Source: Sphingomonas glaciei
Lineage (GTDB): Bacteria; Pseudomonadota; Alphaproteobacteria; Sphingomonadales; Sphingomonadaceae
Length of the DNA stretch: 64,000 bases
Direction: 5' to 3'
Assembly: GCF_023380025.1 (NCBI RefSeq)
Contig: NZ_CP097253.1
Location: 2,141,001-2,205,000, forward strand
Shown: positions 37,803 to 46,107 of the stretch, piece after piece
Position numbering within the stretch: the stretch's first letter is position 1
Layout: every line of letters starts with the position of its first letter
Program-made: the position numbers and the translations under genes
Notes under the pieces: model-generated
What the model saw: only the letters and a program-made list of their open reading frames with translations
Databases searched by the model: none
Told to the model about the DNA's origin: nothing

Positions 37803-38978
37803 ATGTCCGACCTCCTCGAGCCTCCGGTCGTGAGCGCCTCCACCGTGACGGCGGAAGTGGCGGGGACGAGGCTGACCCTGGTTGAGGGCGGGACCGAGCG
37901 GCTGAAGCTGATCCTGCGGATGATCGACGGGGCGACCCGCTCGGTGCGGCTCTTGTTCTACATGATGGACGCGGACGCGGTCGGCGAGGCGGTTCGCGAC
38001 GCGCTGGTGCGGGCGGCGTCACGCGGTTGCACCGTCCAGGTGATCCTCGACGGGTTCGGGTCGAGTATCCCGTCCGACTTCTTCGACCCGCTCAAGCAGG
38101 CGGGCGGGTCGAGTTGCCTGTTCAACCCGCGGATCGGGGTCCGCTACCTGCTGCGCAACCACCAGAAACTGGTGGTGATCGACGACGCGGAGGCGATCAC
38201 CGGCGGGGCCAATCTGACGGTCGATTACATGAGCGACCAGTCACCCGAGCGCTGGCGCGACCTGTGGCTGCATGTCGAAGGACCGGCGGTGCGGGCGGCG
38301 GCGCGTTACTACGACGCGCTGCATGCGTGGACCGTGCGCAAAGGGCCCAAGCTGCGCGAATTGCGCCGGCTGCTTCACCGCCACAGCCAGCGCAAGGGCG
38401 CGCTCCAGTGGCAATATACCGGGCCGGTCCGGCGCGGGCATCCGTGGACCTTCGGAGTGGCGCGCGACCTGGCGGCGGCCGGCAGCCTGGACATGATCGC
38501 GGCCTATTTCTCCCCGCCGTTCGCGATGCTGCGCCGGCTTCGCCGGCTGGGGCGCAGGGGGCAGGTGCGGATCATGACCGCCGCGCGCTCCGACAACAAC
38601 GCCACCATCGGCGCCGCGCGGCATACCTATCGCGGGCTGCTGCGGGCCGGTGTCCGGATGTTCGAGTTCCAGCCCGAGAAGCTGCACACCAAGCTGCTGA
38701 TCATGGACGACGTGGTCCACCTCGGCTCGGCCAATTTCGACTTCCGCAGCCTCTACCTCAACCTCGAGATGATGCTGCGGATCGAGGATGCCGGCTTCGC
38801 GGCGCAGATGCGCGACTATTTCGAGCGGCAGGTGGGCGAAGCGCAGGAGATCACCCCGGCTCTTCACCGCCAGCGGGCAAGCTGGTGGCACAAGCTCAAA
38901 TGGGCTCTATCGAACTTCCTGGTGACCGCAGTCGATTATACCGTGACCCGGCGGCTGAACTTCGGGCCGGAGCGGTAG
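37803..38978 (+). CDS. Phospholipase-D-family phospholipid synthase (cardiolipin synthase-like)
   Basis: Membrane-lipid enzyme of the PLD superfamily, 391 residues, with two HKD motifs: HQKLVVIDD (H120, K122, D127) and HTKLLIMDD (H295, K297, D302). GGANLTVDYMSD and GSANFDFRSLYLNLEMML follow each motif, as in cardiolipin synthases. No long N-terminal membrane helices are present. Start chosen at 37803 with GAGGAA upstream; in-frame starts at 37701 (GTG) and 37764 (ATG) are possible. It stands opposite a PmtA-like methyltransferase gene, which suggests a lipid-related locus. Confidence 0.85.
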   Translation: MSDLLEPPVVSASTVTAEVAGTRLTLVEGGTERLKLILRMIDGATRSVRLLFYMMDADAVGEAVRDALVRAASRGCTVQVILDGFGSSIPSDFFDPLKQAGGSSCLFNPRIGVRYLLRNHQKLVVIDDAEAITGGANLTVDYMSDQSPERWRDLWLHVEGPAVRAAARYYDALHAWTVRKGPKLRELRRLLHRHSQRKGALQWQYTGPVRRGHPWTFGVARDLAAAGSLDMIAAYFSPPFAMLRRLRRLGRRGQVRIMTAARSDNNATIGAARHTYRGLLRAGVRMFEFQPEKLHTKLLIMDDVVHLGSANFDFRSLYLNLEMMLRIEDAGFAAQMRDYFERQVGEAQEITPALHRQRASWWHKLKWALSNFLVTAVDYTVTRRLNFGPER

Positions 38979-38991
38979 GGGAGCTAAAGGC

Positions 38992-39621
38992 TCAGGCCTC
39001 GTCGCGCCACGCCCAGAACAGGGTCGCGGGAGGCACGTTGACCCATTCGAAGCCGCGATCAATGCGATCGAAGACCGGGGCGATGAAATCGCGGACCTTG
39101 GGGCTGAACTGATAGACCAGGAACGCGCCGCCGGGACGGATCGCGCGCGCGGTGGCGGCGCCGATCTCGTCGCCCACGCCTGGCGGCAGGGTCGAGAAGG
39201 GCAGGCCCGAGAGGATGTAGTCGGCCGGCGGCAAGCCGCGCTCGCTCAGCACCTTTTCGACGTCGGTCGCGCTGGCGGTCACCGCGATCAGCCGCGGATC
39301 GTCGATGGTTTCTTTGAGGAAGGCGGTGAATTCGGGGTTGGTGTCGATGGTCACCAGCCGCGCATCCTCGGGCAATTGCTCGAGGATGATGCGGGTGAAG
39401 GTACCGACGCCGGGACCATATTCGACGAACAGCCTGGTGTTGGGCCAGTCGACCGGCCCGAGCATCTTGTCGATCAGCCGCCGGCTCGAGGGAATGACCG
39501 AGCCGACCATTACCGGATTCTTGAAGAAGCCGCGGAGAAAGGCGAGCCGCTCGGATCCGCCGCGACCGCGGCGGGCATGGCGACGCCGTTCCTTGAGCGC
39601 GCGGGCAGAAGTGGCTTGCAT
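38992..39621 (-). CDS. Class I SAM-dependent methyltransferase, PmtA-like (phospholipid N-methyltransferase)
   Basis: Protein of 209 residues. The sequence AFLRGFFKNPVMVGSVIPSSRRL followed by LFVEYGPGVGTFTRIIL (SAM motif I) and VTIDTNPEF is typical of small methyltransferases related to phosphatidylethanolamine N-methyltransferase PmtA and to KsgA-like folds. ADYILSGLPFSTLP is motif IV. Start chosen at 39621; the longer frame has no similarity. Whether the substrate is a phospholipid or something else cannot be settled from sequence, but the neighbouring phospholipid synthase favours lipid. Confidence 0.78.
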   Translation of the reverse strand: MQATSARALKERRRHARRGRGGSERLAFLRGFFKNPVMVGSVIPSSRRLIDKMLGPVDWPNTRLFVEYGPGVGTFTRIILEQLPEDARLVTIDTNPEFTAFLKETIDDPRLIAVTASATDVEKVLSERGLPPADYILSGLPFSTLPPGVGDEIGAATARAIRPGGAFLVYQFSPKVRDFIAPVFDRIDRGFEWVNVPPATLFWAWRDEA

Positions 39622-39718
39622 GGAGGCTCCGGCTAAAGCGTCGGCAGAAGGCCGGCAATGGCTCCAAGCAAATGCCCGCCGACTTGGCAAGTTCCGCCGG
39701 CGCGTTAGGAGCCGGTTG

Positions 39719-41014
39719 ATGAGCGATGTGCCAGCGAAGCGACAGAAGGTTGGCGGATCGGCGCTGACCAACCTCCATTTCCTGCTCCTCTATGCCGCGA
39801 TGTTGGTGGCGGCGGCGGGCAACACCGCGTTGCAATCGGTCATGCCGGCAATCGGGCGGGCGATCGGCATCGCCGATTTCTGGGTCGCGATCGCCTATAC
39901 CTGGAGCGCGGTGTTGTGGGTGTGGCTGGCCCCGCTGTGGGCGGAGAAGAGCGATCACCACGGCCGCAAGGCGCTGACCCAATTGGGGCTGGTCGGCTTT
40001 ATCGTCTCGATGACCCTGTGCGGGCTGGTGCTGATCTCGGGCCTCAACGGGTGGACCGGCCCGGCGCTGACCTTCCTATTGTTCGGGCTGTTCCGGGCGA
40101 TCTACGGCGCGCTCGGTTGCGCGACGCCCAGCGCGACGCAGGCCTATCTGGCGGCGCGGACCCGGCGTTCGGCGCGCACCGCGCAGCTATCGGCCCTGTC
40201 CTCCTCGTTCGGGCTGGGGACGATCGTCGGGCCGGCGCTGGCGCCGTTGTTCGTGCTTCCCTTCATCGGCCTGCCGGGTCCCCTGTTCGCCTTTGCCCTG
40301 ATCGCGCTGGGTGTGGCGGTAGCGATCCAATGGTGGCTACCCGACGATCGCGGCAAGCTGGGCGACGGGCGCGGGGCGGCGATGAGCTATCCCAGCCTCG
40401 CCTCGATGATCACCGGCGCCAGCGTCCGCGCGGCAACCGCGCCGCAGCGGCAGAAAAGGCTGTCGTGGAGCGACGGGCGGATCAGGCAGTGGATCGTCGC
40501 GGGGGTGGTCGCCGGGCACGCGCAGGCAGCGACCCTGACCTGCATCGGCTTCTTCATCATCGACGTGCTGCGGATCGAGCCGCTGGGCGCCGAACAGCCG
40601 ATCGCTATCGTGATGATGGCCGGCGCCGGGGGCACGCTGGCGGCGCAATGGGGGCTGATCCCCAAACTCGGCCTCGCACCGCGTGCGCTGATCGTGTGGG
40701 GAGCGCTGATCGCCGCCCTCGGGCTGGGCGTCACCGCGGCGGCGAGCGACCTCTATGGGCTGGTGCTGGGGTTCGGGCTGGCCTCGATCGGGTTCGGCTT
40801 CACCCGCCCGGGCTTCACCGCCGGCGCCAGCCTGGCCGTGCCGCTGGCCGAGCAGGGTGCGGTGGCGGGCGTGATCACCAGCGCCAACGGGATTGCCTAC
40901 GTCATCGCCCCGGCGGCGGGGATGGCGCTCTACGCGCTCGATCCCCACCTGCCGTTCGCGGTCGCGGTGCTGGTGGTCGTGGCCCTCGCCTGGTGGGGGC
41001 GCAAGCTGCGCTAG
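39719..41014 (+). CDS. MFS transporter
   Basis: Twelve-helix inner-membrane carrier of 431 residues. The motif-A-like loop between helices 2 and 3 reads APLWAEKSDHHGRKALTQLG; RAIYGALGCATPSATQAYLA is helix 4. AGGAG seven bases before the ATG at 39719 fixes the start, although the frame is open much further upstream. The start is divergent from the methyltransferase gene (98 bp). The substrate is unknown. The stop shares four bases with the convergent AAA ATPase gene. Confidence 0.85.
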   Translation: MSDVPAKRQKVGGSALTNLHFLLLYAAMLVAAAGNTALQSVMPAIGRAIGIADFWVAIAYTWSAVLWVWLAPLWAEKSDHHGRKALTQLGLVGFIVSMTLCGLVLISGLNGWTGPALTFLLFGLFRAIYGALGCATPSATQAYLAARTRRSARTAQLSALSSSFGLGTIVGPALAPLFVLPFIGLPGPLFAFALIALGVAVAIQWWLPDDRGKLGDGRGAAMSYPSLASMITGASVRAATAPQRQKRLSWSDGRIRQWIVAGVVAGHAQAATLTCIGFFIIDVLRIEPLGAEQPIAIVMMAGAGGTLAAQWGLIPKLGLAPRALIVWGALIAALGLGVTAAASDLYGLVLGFGLASIGFGFTRPGFTAGASLAVPLAEQGAVAGVITSANGIAYVIAPAAGMALYALDPHLPFAVAVLVVVALAWWGRKLR

Positions 41015-43311
41015 CTCTTGCCGCCCTCCCGCGGAGTCAGCATGCCGGGGGTGATGAAGCCGATCCCGCCGCGATCGGGGCGCACCGCATCGCTCTTCAG
41101 CGTGTCCGCGATGCGCTCATATTCGGTCAGCATCTCGGGCGTGACCGAGGCCCGGGTTTCCTTCAGCGCCTCGTCGAAGTCGGCCATGCTGACCTCGGTA
41201 TTGGCGAGATCGCGGCGAAGCGCGGTGAGGCCGGCGCGGCGGGTCAAATCCTCGAGGTCGGCGCCGGTGAAGCGCTCGGTCCGGCGGGCGAGGTCCTCGA
41301 GATCGACGTCGGCGGCAAGCGGCATGCGCTTGGCATGGATCGCCAGGATCCGGCGGCGGCCGGCGACGTCGGGCGGGCCGACATAGACCAGTTCGTCGAG
41401 CCGGCCCGGACGCAGCAGGGCAGGGTCGATCAGGTTGGGGCGGTTGGTGGCGCCGATCAGCACCACGCCCTGCAGTTCCTCCAGCCCGTCCATCTCGGCA
41501 AGGATGGTGTTGACCACCCGCTCGGTCACCTGCGGCTCGCCCATTCCGCCGCCCCGCGCGGGGACCAGGCTGTCTAACTCGTCGATGAAGATCACCGTCG
41601 GCGCGACCTGGCGGGCGCGGGCGAACAGGCGGCTGATCTGCTGCTCGCTTTCGCCATACCATTTGCTCAAGAGGTCGGACGACTTGATGGCGATGAAATT
41701 GGCCTGGCTTTCGCGCGCCGCAGCCTTGGCCAGCAGGGTCTTGCCGGTGCCGGGCGGGCCATAGAGCAGGAAGCCCTTGGCCGGACGGATGCCGAGCCGC
41801 TTGAACGCGTCGGCATGCTTGAGTGGAAGCTCGATTCCTTCCTTCAGCTTCTCCGCGGCGGCGTCGAGGCCGCCGACATCGTCCCACCCGACCGTCGGGA
41901 CCTGCACCATCACCTCGCGCATCGCAGAGGGCTGGACCCGCTTCAGCGCATTGTCGAAATCGCTGGCGAGCACGCTCAGCCGGTCGAGCACTTCGGTCGG
42001 GATCGTCCCGTCGGCAAGGTTCAGCTCGGGCATGATCCGCCGCACCGCTTCGAGCGCGGCCTCGCGGGTCAAAGCGGCAAGGTCGGCGCCGACGAAGCCG
42101 TAGGTGCGCCGCGACAGGCCATCGAGGTCGACGCCTTCGTCGAGCGGCATGCCGCGGGTGTGGATGCCGAGGATCTCGCGGCGGCCGGTCTCGTCGGGCA
42201 CACCGACCACGATCTCGCGGTCGAACCGGCCCGGGCGGCGAAGCGCTTCGTCGATCGCGTCGGGGCGGTTGGTGGCGGCGATCACGACCAGGTTCTGGCG
42301 CGGTTCGAGCCCGTCCATCAGCGTCAGCAGCTGGGCGACGAGGCGCTTCTCCGCTTCGCCGGTGACCTGGCTGCGCTTGGGCGCAATCGAGTCGATCTCG
42401 TCGATGAAGATGATCGACGGCGCGGCCTGGCCCGCTTCCTCGAACAGCTCGCGCAGCTTCTTCTCGGATTCGCCATAGGCCGAGCCCATGATCTCGGGAC
42501 CGGCGATGTGGAAGAATTGCGCGTCGCTTTCGTTGGCGACCGCACGCGCCAGCCGGGTCTTGCCGGTGCCGGGGGGGCCGTGCAGCAGAACGCCCTTGGG
42601 CGGATCGACGCCGAGCCGCTGGAACAGTTCGGGATGGCGCAGCGGAAGCTCGACCATTTCGCGCAGCGCGTCGATGGTGGACCGCATGCCGCCAAGGTCG
42701 TCGTAGGTGACGTCGGCGCGGCGCTCGCCATGCTGCTCGGTATATTCGGACAACAGTTCGACAACGGTGCTCGCGTCGATGTGGACGATCCCGCGCGGGG
42801 TAGTGCTGACCACGCTGAGGCGGATTTCCTGCAGCGCGAACGCCGGCGCATTGAGCAATTGCCGGACATGGTCGGGCATGTCGGCATTGACCCGCTGGTG
42901 GCCGGCGGTGGCGATGGTGTCGCCGCTCGTCAGCGGACGCCCGGCGAAGCTGCGCTTCAGCGCTTCGGATGAACCCTGGAGGCGGATGTTGTTCTGGGCC
43001 GGGGCGAACACCACCCGGGTCGCGGGCTTGGACTGGGCGACGCGCACCTCGACGAAATCGCCGGCGCCGACCCCCGCATTGGCGCGCTGGAGCCCGTCGA
43101 GGCGGATGATGTCGAGGCCTTCGTCGTCGCCATAAGGCCGCACCGCCAGCGCCGGCGTAGTGCGCTTGCCCTCGATTTCGATCACGTCGCCGTCGGACAG
43201 GCCAAGCTGATCCATGATCGAGCGCGGCACCCGCGCGATCCCGCGGCCGCTGTCGGCGGGGGGCAGGTTGGCCACCTGCAGGCGGCGAATTCGGGTTTCC
43301 ACGTCAGCCAT
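41011..43311 (-). CDS. CDC48/VAT-type tandem AAA ATPase
   Basis: Double-ring protein unfoldase of the p97/Cdc48/VAT family, 766 residues. The N-domain (1-190) has the double-psi-barrel features GIARVPRSIMDQLGLSDGDVIEI and DFVEVRVA. D1: Walker A GPPGTGKT at 245-252, Walker B IIFIDEIDSIAPKR, arginine finger RRPGRFDREI. D2: Walker A at 518-525, VIFIDELDSLVPARGG, LRPGRLDELVYVG. All catalytic residues are in place. This type is standard in archaea and eukaryotes and patchy in bacteria, including sphingomonads. AGGAG precedes the ATG. No obvious cofactor or protease is adjacent. Confidence 0.93.
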   Translation of the reverse strand: MADVETRIRRLQVANLPPADSGRGIARVPRSIMDQLGLSDGDVIEIEGKRTTPALAVRPYGDDEGLDIIRLDGLQRANAGVGAGDFVEVRVAQSKPATRVVFAPAQNNIRLQGSSEALKRSFAGRPLTSGDTIATAGHQRVNADMPDHVRQLLNAPAFALQEIRLSVVSTTPRGIVHIDASTVVELLSEYTEQHGERRADVTYDDLGGMRSTIDALREMVELPLRHPELFQRLGVDPPKGVLLHGPPGTGKTRLARAVANESDAQFFHIAGPEIMGSAYGESEKKLRELFEEAGQAAPSIIFIDEIDSIAPKRSQVTGEAEKRLVAQLLTLMDGLEPRQNLVVIAATNRPDAIDEALRRPGRFDREIVVGVPDETGRREILGIHTRGMPLDEGVDLDGLSRRTYGFVGADLAALTREAALEAVRRIMPELNLADGTIPTEVLDRLSVLASDFDNALKRVQPSAMREVMVQVPTVGWDDVGGLDAAAEKLKEGIELPLKHADAFKRLGIRPAKGFLLYGPPGTGKTLLAKAAARESQANFIAIKSSDLLSKWYGESEQQISRLFARARQVAPTVIFIDELDSLVPARGGGMGEPQVTERVVNTILAEMDGLEELQGVVLIGATNRPNLIDPALLRPGRLDELVYVGPPDVAGRRRILAIHAKRMPLAADVDLEDLARRTERFTGADLEDLTRRAGLTALRRDLANTEVSMADFDEALKETRASVTPEMLTEYERIADTLKSDAVRPDRGGIGFITPGMLTPREGGKS

Positions 43312-43395
43312 TCATTGCTCCTCAGCTCCGCCAACGGCGAAGGTCTCTTGCGGTTCAACGTGGGTGGAGGCCGGCCCAGAAAAAAGGGTAGCCGC

Positions 43396-44157
43396 TTACT
43401 TTAGCGAGCCGGCGATGCGGCGGACGAGCGCGCGGGGCAGGAACCGCGACCCCTGCGCCCCGACCTTGTTGAGCGCTCCGGGAATGACGATCGCCTTGTT
43501 CGCCGCCAGCCCCACGAGGCCGGCAGCGACCACCGGACCGGGCTGCGCGGACAATCTGTCGAACACCTCGCCCAGCCGCGGCTCGAACCCCGCCTGTTCG
43601 CCAAATTCGGTCCTGGTCGGTCCGGGGCAAAGGGCGGTGACATGGACGCCGGTGCCGCGCACTTCATGGTGCAGCGCTTCGCTGAAGCTGAGCACGAACG
43701 CCTTGGTCGCGAAGTAGACGCCCATGCCGGGGCCGGGCTGGAAGGCGGCGGTGGAAGCGACGTTGAGGATTCCCCCGCGCCCGCGCTCAATCATTCCCGG
43801 CAGCACGCCGCGGGTCAGTTCGGTCAGCACGCCGCAATTGAGGTCGATCATTTCGCGCAACCGGCGCGGGTCATGCCCCGCTACATTGCCGTGCAGGCCG
43901 AAGCCGGCGTTATTGATCAGGCAATCGACATGCTCGCCGTGCTCGGCGACGTCGGCCAGCAGCGCCTCGGCCGCGCCCGCCGCCGCGAGATCCATTGTCA
44001 CCGCCCGGGCGTTGCCCAGTTCGGACGCAAGCGCCTCGATCCGGTCCCTGCGCCGGGCGATCAGCAACAGCCGGGCACCGGTCGCGGACAATTGGCGGGC
44101 GAAGTGGACACCGAGCCCGGCCGAGGCGCCGGTGATGAGGACGAGGGGTGACGTCAT
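43396..44157 (-). CDS. Short-chain dehydrogenase/reductase
   Basis: NAD(P)-dependent oxidoreductase of 253 residues in the classical SDR family. The cofactor motif GASAGLG is at 10-16, NNAG at 82-85, catalytic Ser135 in NVASTAAF and Y148-x3-K152 in YFATK. IARRR after the second strand suggests NADP preference. Start chosen at 44157, with AGGAG ten bases upstream. The gene is divergent from the DUF418 gene (78 bp). Substrate unknown. Confidence 0.88.
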   Translation of the reverse strand: MTSPLVLITGASAGLGVHFARQLSATGARLLLIARRRDRIEALASELGNARAVTMDLAAAGAAEALLADVAEHGEHVDCLINNAGFGLHGNVAGHDPRRLREMIDLNCGVLTELTRGVLPGMIERGRGGILNVASTAAFQPGPGMGVYFATKAFVLSFSEALHHEVRGTGVHVTALCPGPTRTEFGEQAGFEPRLGEVFDRLSAQPGPVVAAGLVGLAANKAIVIPGALNKVGAQGSRFLPRALVRRIAGSLK

Positions 44158-44235
44158 GGGGGCAGGCTCCTCTGGCGCCGGACCGTCGGCTGTGAGACAC
44201 TGGCGTCCGCTAGACGACAAGGGGGGCCCAAGTCG

Positions 44236-45486
44236 ATGCAAGCGAACTTGACCGCGCCGACACAGGCGTCCGAGCGTCACCACATCCTCGATGCGTTGCG
44301 CGGCTGGGCGCTGGCCGGCGTGCTGATGGCCAACATGGTGGTGTTTATCGGATTCGGCTACGCGTCCGAGCCGGAGCGTGCCGCAGCGCTGGGCAGCGGC
44401 CTCAACGACCTCGCCGAGCTGCTGATCGAATGGCTGGTGGTGGGCAAGTTCTACTCGCTCTTCTCCTTGCTGTTCGGGATCGGCTTTGCGGTGCAGCTGG
44501 CGCGGCTGGAGCGAAGCGGGGAGGGCGCCGGGCGCTACCTCCGGCGGCTGTTAATCCTGTTCGTGTTCGGTCTGGCCCACCTGTACATGCTGTGGATGGG
44601 CGACATCCTGGCGCTGTATGCGCTGATGGGCGGGGTGCTGCTGCTGTTCCGGCGCACCGGCAACCGTGCGCTGATCCGCTGGGCGGTAGCACTATGGCTG
44701 GTGCCGATCGGCTGGTCGGCGCTGATCCACTTTGCCGGGATCAATCTTGCCGACCCGATCTACGGCGCAGCGATGCAAGGCTTCGCGGCCGGCGGCATCG
44801 ACCTCAAGATGAGCCCGGCCACCTGGTTCAACGGCGCGGATTATCTCGACCAGCTGGCGCTCCACCCGACCGAGGTGCTGCTGCGGATCGCCGACCTCAC
44901 CTACCAGATGCGCCCCGCCAAGGTGCTGGGGATGTTCCTGATCGGGTTGTGGCTCGGGCGGCGCGGTCTGTTCGCGGCGACCCCCGAAACGCGGGGCCTG
45001 CTGGTGCGGACGATGCGGATCGGACTGGGAGTCGGACTGCCGGTCGCCTTCGTGCGGGCGGTCCTGCACATGACCGCGGGGGAGAGCCATCCCCTGCGTT
45101 TTGCGGAGGAGGCGCTCTACTGCCTGTCCACCCCGCTGCTGGCGCTGGGCTATGCTGCGGGCTTCACCCTGCTGTGGGAGGGGCGCGCCAGGAAGCTGCT
45201 CGGATGGCCAGCGGCGGCGGGGCGGATGGCGCTCACCAACTACCTGTCGCAGTCGCTGATCCAGACCCTGCTGTTCACCGGCGCCGGGCTGGCGCTGGGC
45301 AATGTCTTCGGTCTTGCCTTCGTGCTGCCGATCACCGCGGCGATCTTCGCGGTCCAGGTCGCCTTCAGCCGCTGGTGGCTGGCGCGCTACCGCTTCGGTC
45401 CGGGCGAATGGCTGTGGCGCAGCGCCACCTACGGCCGGGCGCAGCCGATGCGGCTGGCCCGGCCCGGAGAGGTTGCGGCCGCTTAG
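44236..45486 (+). CDS. DUF418 family membrane protein
   Basis: Polytopic inner-membrane protein of 416 residues with about ten helices. Family landmarks are the N-terminal ILDALRGWALAGVLMANM, FYSLFSLLFGIGFAVQLAR, and in the C-terminal DUF418 region GRMALTNYLSQSLIQTLLF and WLWRSATYGRAQPM. These proteins resemble acyltransferase-type membrane proteins (YeiB group); function is not established. Its stop overlaps that of the convergent cyclophilin gene by four bases. Confidence 0.85.
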   Translation: MQANLTAPTQASERHHILDALRGWALAGVLMANMVVFIGFGYASEPERAAALGSGLNDLAELLIEWLVVGKFYSLFSLLFGIGFAVQLARLERSGEGAGRYLRRLLILFVFGLAHLYMLWMGDILALYALMGGVLLLFRRTGNRALIRWAVALWLVPIGWSALIHFAGINLADPIYGAAMQGFAAGGIDLKMSPATWFNGADYLDQLALHPTEVLLRIADLTYQMRPAKVLGMFLIGLWLGRRGLFAATPETRGLLVRTMRIGLGVGLPVAFVRAVLHMTAGESHPLRFAEEALYCLSTPLLALGYAAGFTLLWEGRARKLLGWPAAAGRMALTNYLSQSLIQTLLFTGAGLALGNVFGLAFVLPITAAIFAVQVAFSRWWLARYRFGPGEWLWRSATYGRAQPMRLARPGEVAAA

Positions 45487-45944
45487 GCGACGGTCGCCTT
45501 GGTAATCTTGCCGGGTGCACGCGGCGGCTCGCCGACCGGAAGCGCGTCGACATGCTCCATGCCGCTCTCGACTTGGCCCCACACGGTGTATTGCTTGTCG
45601 AGGAAGCGGGCGTCGTCAAAGCAGATGAAGAACTGGCTGTTGGCGCTGTTGGGCTGGTTGGTGCGCGCCATCGAGCAAGTGCCGCGGACGTGCGGCTCGG
45701 CGTTGAATTCGGCCTTGAGGTCGGGCTTGGACGATCCGCCGGTGCCGTCGCCGCGGCCGCCGTCGCCGCCCTGGGCCATGAAGCCCGGGATCACGCGGTG
45801 GAAGGGCACGCCGTCGTAGAAGCCTTCGTTGGCAAGCTCGACGATCCGCTCGACATGGCCGGGCGCGAGGTCCGGACGCAGTTTGATCACGACATCGCCG
45901 CCGCTGGACAGGGTGAGGGTAAGGGTCTGGGGCGCGTCGGCCAT
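45483..45944 (-). CDS. Peptidyl-prolyl cis-trans isomerase, cyclophilin type
   Basis: Cyclophilin of 153 residues, cytosolic (no signal peptide). Signature residues are in PFHRVIPGFMAQGGD (catalytic Arg), FNAEPHVRGTCSMART, NSANSQFFI and the substrate pocket WGQVESGMEHVD. Start chosen at 45944 (MADAPQTLTL); the ATG at 45980 adds twelve residues without support. Full catalytic set, so active prolyl isomerase is expected. Confidence 0.92.
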   Translation of the reverse strand: MADAPQTLTLTLSSGGDVVIKLRPDLAPGHVERIVELANEGFYDGVPFHRVIPGFMAQGGDGGRGDGTGGSSKPDLKAEFNAEPHVRGTCSMARTNQPNSANSQFFICFDDARFLDKQYTVWGQVESGMEHVDALPVGEPPRAPGKITKATVA

Positions 45945-46107
45945 GCTGTTGCTCCTGTTGGGAAAGGGTTGGCGGCGCATTTAGGGGCTGAGAGGGTGCA
46001 GCGCTACCCCGGTAAGTGGTCGCCCTCCACCGAAGGGGTGACAAGTGCGGCGGTCCGTGACAGGAGCGGCGCGGGCATCATTCAGAGTGAAGAGCGGAGG
46101 CAAGAGC

